A stretch of 64,000 bases of DNA, taken from NCBI GenBank assembly GCA_010671905.1, contig JAAHII010000001.1, forward strand, positions 1,674,001 to 1,738,000, read 5' to 3'. This stretch comes from Leptolyngbya sp. SIOISBB (GTDB lineage: Bacteria; Cyanobacteriota; Cyanobacteriia; Phormidesmidales; Phormidesmidaceae). Position 1 is the stretch's first letter; each line of letters begins with the position of its first letter. The position numbers were made by a program, and so were the translations under genes. The notes under the pieces are model-generated. The model did no database searches. It was not told where the DNA came from and worked only from the letters and a program-made list of their open reading frames with translations. Below are positions 30,051-39,066 of the stretch, piece after piece.

Positions 30051-32054
30051 ATGACGAATTCTTCACAGCGCCGCGCTCTTGTTTTACAACGTAGTTTTTC
30101 CCCGTTTGGTAACAAGCTGATTCAATCAGGCTTGGTGGATGGGGAACAGATGCAGCAGGCTTTAGCGGAAAGCCGTCGCTCAGGCCGAGCCTTGACTGAT
30201 GTGTTGGAATCTCTGACTGGGCAGCAGCTTTCGCCTGAACTAGTTCGTCAATATAAGAAGCAACAGTTATTTGAACTCAAAATCCTTTACGGCATTGAAT
30301 CTGTTGATCCAGAGTTGGATTCATTATCGTCTAATCAAATTGGACAGTTTATTGACACCCTGATTCCAGTTGATATTTGTCGTCGCCATCAACTCGTGCC
30401 GCTATCCAAAGACGAAGGTGACGACCCTTCGGTCTTGGTCGCGATGGTTGATCCAGAAAATTTGGAAGCACAAGATGATTTGAATCGGATTTTGCGGCCT
30501 CAAGGCTTGCGCCTGCGCCGTATGGTAATCACCGTAGAAGATTATCAGCGCCTGATCTCGGGCTATTTAGACGAGAAAGTGGCGAAAGAAAAGCAGCGTG
30601 ACATGGAACAGGCTGTCGATGTGCAGTCCGATTTGGAGGATTTAGACTTCGACGAATCTGCACTCCAGGACGTTAACGAAGAGGAATCCGATCTCAATGA
30701 GGCCTTACAAGATGCGGGAGCGGCTCCGGTCATCGCCTTAGCCAACAAAATCTTGGTCAAAGCACTGCAAGAAGGCGTTTCGGACATTCATATTGAACCC
30801 CAAGAGGAATTCTTACGCATTCGTTTTCGCAAAGATGGTGTGTTGCGTGAGTCTTTCCCCAAGTTCCCGAAGAAGATTATTCCTGCCGTCACGGCTCGTT
30901 TCAAAATTATTTCCGAATTGGACATTGCTGAACGACGGATGCCGCAGGATGGACGCATCCGCCGGATGTTTCAGGGACGCAAAATCGACTTTCGGGTGAG
31001 TACACTGCCCAGCCGCTATGGCGAAAAGATCGTGCTGCGGATTCTAGATAATTCCTCAACTCAGTTGGGTATTGACAAACTGATTACAGACGAAGCATCT
31101 CTAAAAGCAGTACGAGAGATGGCTTCACGGCCATATGGCCTAATTTTGGTGACAGGGCCAACCGGTTCAGGTAAGACAACGACTCTATATTCTTTGCTCG
31201 CTGAACGGAATGATCCGGCCATCAATATCAGCACGGCAGAAGATCCGATTGAATATGCGTTACCAGGAATTACGCAAGTACAGGTCATCCGTGAAAAAGG
31301 CATGGACTTTGCCTCAATTTTGCGCGCCTTTTTGCGGCAAGATCCGGATGTCATTCTGGTGGGTGAGACCCGTGACCCCGAAACTGCCAAAACTGCGATC
31401 GAAGCGGCACTGACAGGACACTTGGTGTTGACCACCTTGCACACAAATGATGCCGCTGGTGCGATCGCGCGTCTTGAAGAAATGGGCATGGAAGGTTTTC
31501 AGGTATCCAGTTCGCTGATCGGCGTGTTGGCTCAGCGCCTGATGCGGAAAGTTTGCACCGAATGCAGCATTCCTTATACGCCAAATGCAGAAGAACTCGC
31601 TCGGTTTGGCCTCTCCGCAGCAGGAGATTCCGAGCTCACCATCTATAAGGCCAACGTCCTATCCGTCGATCAAATCAATGACGCCAAAGCGACAGGAACC
31701 TTTTGTGAGACTTGCCAAGGCGTGGGCTATAAGGGCCGAGTCGGGGTTTACGAGGTCATGCAAATGACCGAGACCCTCCAAAAACTGGTGTCCGAAGGTG
31801 TGCCCACGGAACAGATGAAAGAAGTGGCTGTGGAAGAAGGGATGAAAACCTTGCTGGCCTACAGTCTAGATTTGGTTCGTCAAGGATATACCACCCTTGA
31901 TGAGGTCGAGCGAGTGACCTTCACTGACACCGGTTTAGAAGCCGAACTCAAAGCTCGGCGGAAGAGTTCTCTGACCTGCGAAAACTGCCAAGCTGAGCTG
32001 CAGCAAGACTGGTTGGACTGCCCCTATTGCCTGACCCCCCGCTTTAAGTCCTAG
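30051..32054 (+). CDS. pilB: Type IV pilus extension ATPase PilB
   Basis: 667 residues from ATG 30051 (MTNSSQRR); the open frame upstream to 29970 has no homology-like character. The N-terminal MshEN/T2SSE domain precedes the ATPase core with Walker A GPTGSGKTTT, an Asp box (STAEDPIEYALPGI), Walker B (DPDVILVGETRD) and the His box (GHLVLTTLHTND). Two cysteine pairs (CTECSIPYT, CETCQGVGYKGR) form the zinc site typical of PilB, and a second C-terminal zinc-ribbon-like tail (CENCQ, CPYC) ends the protein. It powers pilus assembly for motility and DNA uptake. Confidence 0.96.
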   Translation: MTNSSQRRALVLQRSFSPFGNKLIQSGLVDGEQMQQALAESRRSGRALTDVLESLTGQQLSPELVRQYKKQQLFELKILYGIESVDPELDSLSSNQIGQFIDTLIPVDICRRHQLVPLSKDEGDDPSVLVAMVDPENLEAQDDLNRILRPQGLRLRRMVITVEDYQRLISGYLDEKVAKEKQRDMEQAVDVQSDLEDLDFDESALQDVNEEESDLNEALQDAGAAPVIALANKILVKALQEGVSDIHIEPQEEFLRIRFRKDGVLRESFPKFPKKIIPAVTARFKIISELDIAERRMPQDGRIRRMFQGRKIDFRVSTLPSRYGEKIVLRILDNSSTQLGIDKLITDEASLKAVREMASRPYGLILVTGPTGSGKTTTLYSLLAERNDPAINISTAEDPIEYALPGITQVQVIREKGMDFASILRAFLRQDPDVILVGETRDPETAKTAIEAALTGHLVLTTLHTNDAAGAIARLEEMGMEGFQVSSSLIGVLAQRLMRKVCTECSIPYTPNAEELARFGLSAAGDSELTIYKANVLSVDQINDAKATGTFCETCQGVGYKGRVGVYEVMQMTETLQKLVSEGVPTEQMKEVAVEEGMKTLLAYSLDLVRQGYTTLDEVERVTFTDTGLEAELKARRKSSLTCENCQAELQQDWLDCPYCLTPRFKS

Positions 32055-32134
32055 CGTTTGAAAAAACAAGCGTAATTTAGTGAGTCCTGTACTCATTAAC
32101 GATGCCCTAAAGACAATCAATATAAGGTGATGCC

Positions 32135-33259
32135 ATGGAATTGATGATTGAAGACTTGATGGAAGAAGTAATCGAGCGGGGAGGATCAGATCTGCACCTC
32201 TCGGCAGGCCTTCCTCCTTATATTCGGATTAGTGGTAAGCTCACGCCGACTGAACATGAGCCGATGAGTCCAGAAGCTTGTCAGAGGCTCATCTTCAGTA
32301 TGTTGAATAATAGCCAGCGCAAAAATCTAGAGCAGACTTGGGAACTCGACTGTTCTTACGGAGTCAAGGGACTCGCGCGCTTTCGGGTCAACGTATACAA
32401 AGATCGAGGCACTTATGCGGCTTGTTTACGAGCCCTAAGTTCAAAGATCCCCAGTATGGATCTGCTGGGATTGCCGCCTATCGTGCGTGAGCTATCAGAA
32501 AAGCCACGGGGGCTCATCTTGGTGACAGGGCCAACTGGTTCGGGTAAATCAACTACTCTGGCCTCGATGATCAATGAAATCAATTTGACTCGACCAGAGC
32601 ATATCTTGACTGTCGAAGATCCGATTGAATTTGTCTACGAGCCGGTCAAAAGCTTGATTCACCAACGACAAATTGGTGAAGACACGAAGAGTTTTGGAAA
32701 CGCTTTGAAAGCTGCTCTTAGGGAAGACCCAGACGTGATTCTGGTGGGTGAGATGCGAGATTTGGAAACGATCTCTTTGGCGATCTCTGCCGCTGAAACT
32801 GGCCACTTAGTGTTTGGGACCTTACACACCAGTTCAGCTTCCCAAACGGTTGATCGGATGGTCGATGTATTTCCCCCAGAGCAGCAAACCCAGGTACGGG
32901 TACAATTGTCGAACTCACTAGTAGCTGTTTTGAGCCAGTGTTTAGTGCCTAAGGCCAATCCCAAACCTGGGGAATTTGGTCGCGTCATGGCACAAGAGAT
33001 CATGGTGGTCACACCAGCTATCTCTAACTTGATTCGCGAGGGTAAAACCGCTCAGATTTATGGTGCGATTCAGACGGGTGGACGATTAGCCATGCAGACT
33101 TTGGAGAAGGTTTTAGCAGATCTGTACAAAGCTGGGACGATCAGCTTCGACTCAGCCATGGCGAAGACATCACGTCCTGATGAATTGCAGAGACTGTTGG
33201 AAGGTGCTGGGAATCCGGCTGCTGGCAAGCAACAGGCAGCGGCTGGTCGCCGTCGATAA
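32135..33259 (+). CDS. pilT: Type IV pilus retraction ATPase PilT
   Basis: 374 residues. Walker A is GPTGSGKSTT, the Asp box VEDPIEFVYEP, Walker B DPDVILVGEMRDLET and the His box GHLVFGTLHT. The AIRNLIRE-like retraction motif appears as AISNLIREGK. The ATG follows AAGGTG. It retracts pili for twitching motility. 80 bases downstream of pilB, same strand, so pilB-pilT-pilC is likely one transcript. Confidence 0.96.
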   Translation: MELMIEDLMEEVIERGGSDLHLSAGLPPYIRISGKLTPTEHEPMSPEACQRLIFSMLNNSQRKNLEQTWELDCSYGVKGLARFRVNVYKDRGTYAACLRALSSKIPSMDLLGLPPIVRELSEKPRGLILVTGPTGSGKSTTLASMINEINLTRPEHILTVEDPIEFVYEPVKSLIHQRQIGEDTKSFGNALKAALREDPDVILVGEMRDLETISLAISAAETGHLVFGTLHTSSASQTVDRMVDVFPPEQQTQVRVQLSNSLVAVLSQCLVPKANPKPGEFGRVMAQEIMVVTPAISNLIREGKTAQIYGAIQTGGRLAMQTLEKVLADLYKAGTISFDSAMAKTSRPDELQRLLEGAGNPAAGKQQAAAGRRR

Positions 33260-33512
33260 GGGCTACTCAATCGCTCAGTATTTTCAGTATTTACAATTGA
33301 CGATCTAAGATATTGGGCGATTATTCACTTGTCGTTTTCGCCAAGTGTCACGGAAATAAAGACTCAATCGTTTCCTTGAAACAGTTTGAAAACTGTGTGC
33401 TAACGTATCGGCATTAGAATAAGCCAGCGGATGCGCACATTGGTTTACCAGTCTACATTGAAGGGAGATACATTTCTCCCAAATCTGTTTTGATCATTGA
33501 TGCCTGAAAGTT

Positions 33513-34733
33513 ATGCCTACTTACGTTGCTACCGGACGAGATAGTGCAGGTCGCGAGCGCAAAGAAAAAGTTGCTGCGTCAAATCCTAACGAAGCCCGAA
33601 ATTTACTGAAAGATCAAGGGCTTTTTATTCAGGATTTGAAAGAGGAGCGGAGCTTCAGTCTCTCCCCAGATGAACTTAAAATGGCGCTCACGTCAGTTTC
33701 GGTAAAAGATAAAGCTGTTTTCTCACGTCAGTTTGCGGCTTTAGTGAATGCTGGTGTAGCACTGGTGCGAGGGCTAGGGGTACTTTCTGAAGAATGCCCC
33801 AATCCTAAACTTAAGCGAGCCTTAGAAGAAATTAATAGCGACGTGCAGCAGGGTACCAGTCTCTCAGAGTCGATGAGCAAGCATCCTAGTTGCTTCGATA
33901 AGCTCTACGTGAGCCTTGTGCAGGCAGGTGAGGTTGGTGGTGTACTCGATGAAGTACTGAATCGCTTGGCCAAACTGTTAGAAGATTTGAATCGGTTACA
34001 GAATCAAATCAAGTCAGCGATGGCTTATCCGGTGACGGTTTCAATTCTAGCGACCATCATTTTTGTCGCAATGACGGTCTTTTTATTGCCCACATTCGCT
34101 GAGATTTTTGAAGAACTCAACGCTGATTTGCCTCTTTTCACGAGGATTATGCTCAATATCAGCAATTTTTTGCAGCAATGGTATAACTGGGTAATTATTG
34201 TTGGGATAGGTTTCTCAGTTGCGTTTATCTATCGGCGTTACTACGCTACTGAGCATGGCGAGCGTACGATTGATAGCTTGTTTCTCAAGCTGCCATTGTT
34301 TGGTGATTTGGTGCAAAAAACGGCCACTGCAAGGTTTTGCCGCACATTTGGTTCCCTATCTCGCTCTGGTGTACCGATTTTGACATCGTTGGAAATTGTT
34401 CGAGATACTGCGGGTAACCGAATCATTTCTGATGCGATCGACGAAGCCAGAGATGAGATTCAAACGGGAGGGATGATTAGTCTCGCGCTGCAAAAGCATC
34501 GCGTTTTTCCGGCAATGGCTATCCAGATGATTAGCATTGGTGAAGAAACTGGAGAACTGGATTCAATGCTGATGAAAGTGGCTGACTTCTACGAAGATGA
34601 AGTTGAACAAGCAGTGAAGGCTCTGACGAGCATTATGGAGCCTTTTATGATCGTGATTTTGGGTGGCATGGTAGGGTCTATTCTCATATCTATGTATTTG
34701 CCGATGTTCAAAATTATGGAAGTCGTTGGTTAA
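33513..34733 (+). CDS. pilC: Type IV pilus inner-membrane platform protein PilC
   Basis: 406 residues of the GspF/PilC family. Two repeated cytoplasmic T2SSF domains (about 65-190 and 270-390) are linked by membrane helices (YPVTVSILATIIFVAMTVFLLP, WVIIVGIGFSVAFIY, IMEPFMIVILGGMVGSILISMYLPM). The motifs FSRQFAALVNAGVALVRGL and FCRTFGSLSRSGVPILTSL mark the two repeats. It couples PilB/PilT to pilin assembly in the membrane. The 253-base gap after pilT contains two small hairpins (about 33326-33344 and 33381-33396). Confidence 0.95.
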   Translation: MPTYVATGRDSAGRERKEKVAASNPNEARNLLKDQGLFIQDLKEERSFSLSPDELKMALTSVSVKDKAVFSRQFAALVNAGVALVRGLGVLSEECPNPKLKRALEEINSDVQQGTSLSESMSKHPSCFDKLYVSLVQAGEVGGVLDEVLNRLAKLLEDLNRLQNQIKSAMAYPVTVSILATIIFVAMTVFLLPTFAEIFEELNADLPLFTRIMLNISNFLQQWYNWVIIVGIGFSVAFIYRRYYATEHGERTIDSLFLKLPLFGDLVQKTATARFCRTFGSLSRSGVPILTSLEIVRDTAGNRIISDAIDEARDEIQTGGMISLALQKHRVFPAMAIQMISIGEETGELDSMLMKVADFYEDEVEQAVKALTSIMEPFMIVILGGMVGSILISMYLPMFKIMEVVG

Positions 34734-35240
34734 GAATCTCCCGCCGTTGGATGAGAACAGTTGTCTAACTGACGCTGAGGGCCTATTTGGAGAGGTGTCA
34801 GGTAATCTATCTTTCTATGACTGGCTTAGAAGTGATTGCCTTGGCTTGGGCAAACATGCCTAGAGCTTAGTTTTGTTCGTCAATGATACGACGAAGGATT
34901 CTCGAAATGAGCGCCTTTAAGCCGGCTGCAAATATTGCTGAACAAGCCATTGAACTGTTTCACCAGCAAAGTACTGATGGTTGGCTGGTTCCAACAATTG
35001 GCTTGGTGTCAAAAAAAGCCAACTCACCGTCACACTCTAAGTTCGGTATACCCATTACATATTTCGGTCATGACACTTTACAATTAGCAATGCTGCCAAT
35101 TTTTGAAGTTAGCGTATGTGTATTCTGACAGCCAGAGTGCAAACGCTCCAACTTGGGCAGCAAAGATACCGTCGAGTGCCTATCATTAATTCATACTGAT
35201 AGTCACCATTGGCTTGTCGCACAGAAACTAGAGAGCAGTT
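34734..35240. other. Intergenic region before EF-G gene
   Basis: 507 bases. A plus-strand frame at 34883-35128 (81 codons, internal ATG at 34907 beginning MSAFKPAANIAEQAIELF) has a coding-like first half, then a less convincing second half, no clear ribosome binding site and no recognised family. It may be a short unknown gene or a remnant. Otherwise this is the fusA promoter region. Confidence 0.3.
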
Positions 35241-37328
35241 ATGAAAAAGGACCTTACACGCTATCGCAACATTGGCATTTTTGCCCACGTGGATGCTGGT
35301 AAAACCACCACGACCGAGCGCATTTTGAAGCTCACCGGCAAAATCCACAAGATTGGTGAGGTGCATGAAGGTGCGGCAACTACTGACTTCATGGAGCAGG
35401 AGCAAGAGCGGGGCATTACGATTCAGTCTGCGGCAACCTCTTGCTTCTGGAATGACCACCAACTCAACATTATTGATACCCCTGGGCACGTTGACTTTAC
35501 AATTGAAGTGTATCGTTCTCTGAAGGTCCTTGATGGTGGTGTGGGCGTATTTTGTGGTTCCGGTGGAGTGGAGCCGCAATCTGAAACCAACTGGCGCTAC
35601 GCTAACGATTCCAAAGTGGCCCGGATTATTTATGTCAACAAACTAGATCGAACTGGGGCTGACTTTTATCGGGTGGTTAAGCAAGTCGACGAGGTTTTAG
35701 CAGCCAAGCCTCTGGTCATGGTGCTACCGATCGGGACTGAAAATGATTTTGTCGGCGTCGTTGATCTTCTCACCCGTAAGGCTTGGGTATGGGATGACAC
35801 GGGTATACCAGAAAACTACGAGATCAAAGATGTTCCTGAGGACATGAAGGAGCAGGTAGAAGAATACCGTGAAGCGATGGTGGAGCTGGCGGTGGAACAA
35901 GACGAAGAAATCTTGATGAAGTATCTCGAAGGTGAAGAAGTCACCAACGAAGACATCAAGCAGTGCATCCGCAAAGGCACTCGTAACTTGACCTTCTTCC
36001 CAACTTTCTGTGGGTCTTCCTTTAAGAACAAAGGCGTCCAAAATGTATTGGATGCGGTGGTCGATTATCTACCAGCACCGAACGAAGTGCCCCCACAGCC
36101 AGAGGTTGACCTTGAAGGCAATGAAACAGGTAAGTTTGCCTACGTTGATCCTGAGAAACCTTTTCGATCGCTCGCGTTCAAGATCATGGACGATCGCTTT
36201 GGCTCCCTAACCTTTACCCGGATTTATTCTGGCGTCATTAGCAAAGGCGACACTGTCCTCGATACGGCGACTGGCAAAACCGAGCGAGTGGGCCGCATTG
36301 TTGAAATGCATGCCAACTCCCGAGAGGAAGTGGAAGCGGCTCAAGCGGGCGATATTGTCGCACTCGTGGGTCTTAAGAATGTGCAAACAGGGCATACCCT
36401 TTGCGATCCGAAGGACCCTGCGACTCTGGAACCCATGGTGTTCCCAGAGCCAGTAATTTCTGTGGCAGTGGAGCCGAAGAAGAAAGGCGACAACGAGAAG
36501 ATGGGCATGGCCCTGAGCAAAATGGTTCAGGAAGATCCCTCCTTCTATGTTGAAACTGACCAGGAAAGTGGTGAGACCATCATGAAGGGAATGGGCGAAC
36601 TGCACTTGGACATTAAAGTCGACATCTTGAAGCGGACCCACGGCGTTGAAGTCGAAGTGGGTAAACCCCAAGTGGCTTATCGTGAAGCCATTACGAAGGT
36701 CTTCAACGATAGCTATACCCATAAGAAGCAGTCCGGTGGTTCTGGTCAGTTTGCCAAGATTGACTACACGATTGAGCCGGCTGAGACTGGTGTAGGTTTT
36801 GAGTTCGAGTCTAAAGTAACGGGTGGTAATGTCCCTCGTGAATTCTGGCCAGCAGTACAAAAAGGCTTTGAGACCAGCATTGATAAGGGGCCTTTGGCGG
36901 GCTTCCCAGTAGTTGACTTAAAGGTGACGTTGAAGGATGGCGGCTTCCACCCCGTTGACTCTTCAGCGATCGCGTTTGAAATCGCTGCTAAGGCTGCTTA
37001 CCGACAGTCTCTGCCAAAAGCTGGCATCCAGCTGCTAGAGCCCATCATGAAGGTCGACGTCTTTACGCCCGATGACTACATGGGTGACGTAATCGGTGAC
37101 CTCAACCGCCGTCGCGGCATGATTCTCGGGCAAGATACTGGCCCTACTGGGGTACGCATCAAGGCTGAAGCACCTTTGAGTGAAATGTTCGGCTACATTG
37201 GTGACCTGCGGACGATGACTTCTGGACGCGGCCAGTTCTCGATGACCTTCTCTCACTATTCACCTTGTCCCAGCAATGTGGCTGAGGTGGTTATCAAAGA
37301 GGCGAAGGAGCGCGCTGAAGCCTCTTAG
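35241..37328 (+). CDS. Elongation factor G paralogue
   Basis: 695 residues with all five EF-G domains. G motifs are AHVDAGKTT (G1), GITI (G2), DTPGHVDF (G3) and NKLD (G4). The segment [20 protein letters not shown] and the acidic insert [24 protein letters not shown] match the stand-alone cyanobacterial EF-G-like paralogue rather than the copy in the rpsL-rpsG-fusA-tuf operon. Here there are no ribosomal protein neighbours. It may act in translocation or ribosome recycling under certain conditions; which is unknown. A strong terminator follows. Confidence 0.9.
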   Translation: MKKDLTRYRNIGIFAHVDAGKTTTTERILKLTGKIHKIGEVHEGAATTDFMEQEQERGITIQSAATSCFWNDHQLNIIDTPGHVDFTIEVYRSLKVLDGGVGVFCGSGGVEPQSETNWRYANDSKVARIIYVNKLDRTGADFYRVVKQVDEVLAAKPLVMVLPIGTENDFVGVVDLLTRKAWVWDDTGIPENYEIKDVPEDMKEQVEEYREAMVELAVEQDEEILMKYLEGEEVTNEDIKQCIRKGTRNLTFFPTFCGSSFKNKGVQNVLDAVVDYLPAPNEVPPQPEVDLEGNETGKFAYVDPEKPFRSLAFKIMDDRFGSLTFTRIYSGVISKGDTVLDTATGKTERVGRIVEMHANSREEVEAAQAGDIVALVGLKNVQTGHTLCDPKDPATLEPMVFPEPVISVAVEPKKKGDNEKMGMALSKMVQEDPSFYVETDQESGETIMKGMGELHLDIKVDILKRTHGVEVEVGKPQVAYREAITKVFNDSYTHKKQSGGSGQFAKIDYTIEPAETGVGFEFESKVTGGNVPREFWPAVQKGFETSIDKGPLAGFPVVDLKVTLKDGGFHPVDSSAIAFEIAAKAAYRQSLPKAGIQLLEPIMKVDVFTPDDYMGDVIGDLNRRRGMILGQDTGPTGVRIKAEAPLSEMFGYIGDLRTMTSGRGQFSMTFSHYSPCPSNVAEVVIKEAKERAEAS

Positions 37329-37357
37329 GGGATTGGCCGACTCAAGTAGTTTTTCAC

Positions 37358-37401
37358 ATACACAAAAAGCGAGGGATAAATATCCCTCGCTTTTTGTGTA
37401 T
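37358..37401. terminator. Strong terminator after EF-G paralogue
   Basis: A perfect 21-2-21 palindrome whose arms contain AAAAAGCGAGGG and CCCTCGCTTTTT. The GC stem plus terminal T5 works in both directions. Confidence 0.85.
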
Positions 37402-38271
37402 CTACAGCGTTTCCCTGTTGGGTGAGGTACGGATTCAGATTTGAGACTCAATAACAGCAAGAATTTCAGAGCTTACACTGCACCTTACAGGAGCGAGAGC
37501 CGCTGTATGCCCGCCAAAGCTGATGCGTGGTAATAGCTATTGGAGCAGCAAAGCAAGAAATATCTTAGAAGCCAAAAAGAGTTCAGCATTGGCGCCAAAC
37601 TCTTTTTAAGCTTTCGAACTACTGATTTTCAAACTTGGCAAAATGTACTTAACTAGCGTTTACGAGGGTTTTACTTACTAGGTTTACAACGCCTGACAAC
37701 ACCTTTAATGATATCCAATGACTCGAGACTAACTCGAAAGCCCTTCATTTGTGTCGTTTTACGTTAATTCAGCACCATTCCAGAGACTGCAAGCTATTCA
37801 AACTTTCCGTTTTCAGTGGCTTGCACGAGATATTTAGTTGTTTGTTTCTTACTTATTAAGTTAGCACATTCGCCTTAGGAAAGAAGGAGGTTAATGCAAG
37901 TTAATTCTGACTTAAAGAAAGATTTACGCTTGTATAATTTTCGCGAGGCACTTGCCAAAAACCAGTGAATAACGTTTGGTTGGCTGGTTGCTGGGTTTTG
38001 TCGGCAGCGCCCAAAATCATGGTGGGTTTGGCAATGAGCTTTACCTTTGCTATCTCAGCAAGGATTTGGTCGCGATAGGAGACGCTGTCTGGTGCAGTCC
38101 TGAGTGGCGCCCCACCTGATCTTCGCGCATCAGTTAGTAATGGGTTACAAATGCTTGCCAAGGTCACTGTTTTGAGGACTCGACAGCTATCTTGGGCTTG
38201 GCAATGAGCGATCGCGAGTCCCATATCTGCGGCTGAGCGATCGCGGCCACCTTTGTCGCTCAGCAGTTGCC
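37402..38271. other. Intergenic region with small candidate ORFs
   Basis: 870 bases, AT-rich in its first half. A 24-residue plus ORF with a strong AGGAGG (listed separately) overlaps a minus frame of 107 codons (37901-38224) that has no ribosome binding site or known family. The last 100 bases carry two HIP1 sites before the NfeD-like gene. Confidence 0.35.
37894..37968 (+). CDS. Candidate small ORF with strong ribosome binding site
   Basis: AGGAGG ends three bases before ATG 37894; the frame runs 24 codons (MQVNSDLKKDLRLYNF at its start) to TGA at 37966-37968. The spacing is short for efficient initiation. It could be a small basic peptide or the surviving 5' end of a decayed gene. Confidence 0.3.
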   Translation: MQVNSDLKKDLRLYNFREALAKNQ

Positions 38272-39042
38272 ATGTTGTTTAGCCTTGCTAACTTGCCCTA
38301 TTGGATTTTCTTGGGGGCAGGGATTGTTCTGTTCTTAATTGTGATTGTGTCTGGTGGTGGGGATGACGACCTGGATCTGGATGCTGATGTGGATGCCGAC
38401 CTGGATATTGATCCTGATCTTGAGGTTGACATCGACCTTGATAGCGACACCACCTTCAACTTAGATGCTGATTTCGAGGGGGGCGGTGAGGGGTTGAGTC
38501 CCTTACAAGTTTTGACTTGGTTTGGCGTGGGACGAACGCCGCTGATCTTATTGCTAGCGATGGATTTGACCCTGTGGGGTCTCATGGGTTGGGTACTGAA
38601 TGTAGCACTAGCCGAAGTCCTAGGCAGTCCTCCGATGGGGGTGGGAGCCATGGGCGTTTTTTGCGGTTCGCTGGCATTTGCCCTATGGGTTGGGAGTCTG
38701 CTCTCGCGACCCATAGGCAAAATTCTTGCAGCCTTTGGCGAAGAGACTAGTGGTGATCGTCTGGTGGGATGTTTAGGCACCGTGACCTCGGCCTTTGTGC
38801 CCTTAGAAAGCGCTGGCAAAATCGGTCAAGTCGACGTCAAAGATGCTGCCGCCAACTTTGTGACGGTGAGTGCCAAACTGCCTGATTGGGCAACCATTAC
38901 CCTACGGCGGGGCGCCAAAGTAATGGTTATTGATCACTCGGGCGGATATTACCTGGTCATTGCCCAAAACAGTATTGATCAAACCCGATGGCTCAGTGGT
39001 GAATCGCTTCCGTCTGACCCATCGTCCCTAAAACCTGACTAA
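38272..39042 (+). CDS. NfeD/YqiJ-like membrane protein
   Basis: 256 residues. A membrane helix at about 10-28 is followed by a remarkable Asp-rich stretch (about 31-70, alternating D-x-D such as DVDADLDIDPDLEVDIDLD). Two more helices follow (about 90-140), then a C-terminal OB-fold-like beta domain (VGCLGTVTSAFVP, RRGAKVMVIDHSGGYYLV). The gene ends 24 bases before a flotillin gene; NfeD-like and flotillin proteins are a known functional pair in membrane microdomains. Confidence 0.82.
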   Translation: MLFSLANLPYWIFLGAGIVLFLIVIVSGGGDDDLDLDADVDADLDIDPDLEVDIDLDSDTTFNLDADFEGGGEGLSPLQVLTWFGVGRTPLILLLAMDLTLWGLMGWVLNVALAEVLGSPPMGVGAMGVFCGSLAFALWVGSLLSRPIGKILAAFGEETSGDRLVGCLGTVTSAFVPLESAGKIGQVDVKDAAANFVTVSAKLPDWATITLRRGAKVMVIDHSGGYYLVIAQNSIDQTRWLSGESLPSDPSSLKPD

Positions 39043-39066
39043 TCGTAGAGTTGCAATGAGGCGCTT

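Noticed and set aside
37901-38224. 107-codon minus-strand frame before the NfeD-like gene
   Set aside because: No ribosome binding site, no recognised family; overlaps a better-supported small ORF on the other strand.
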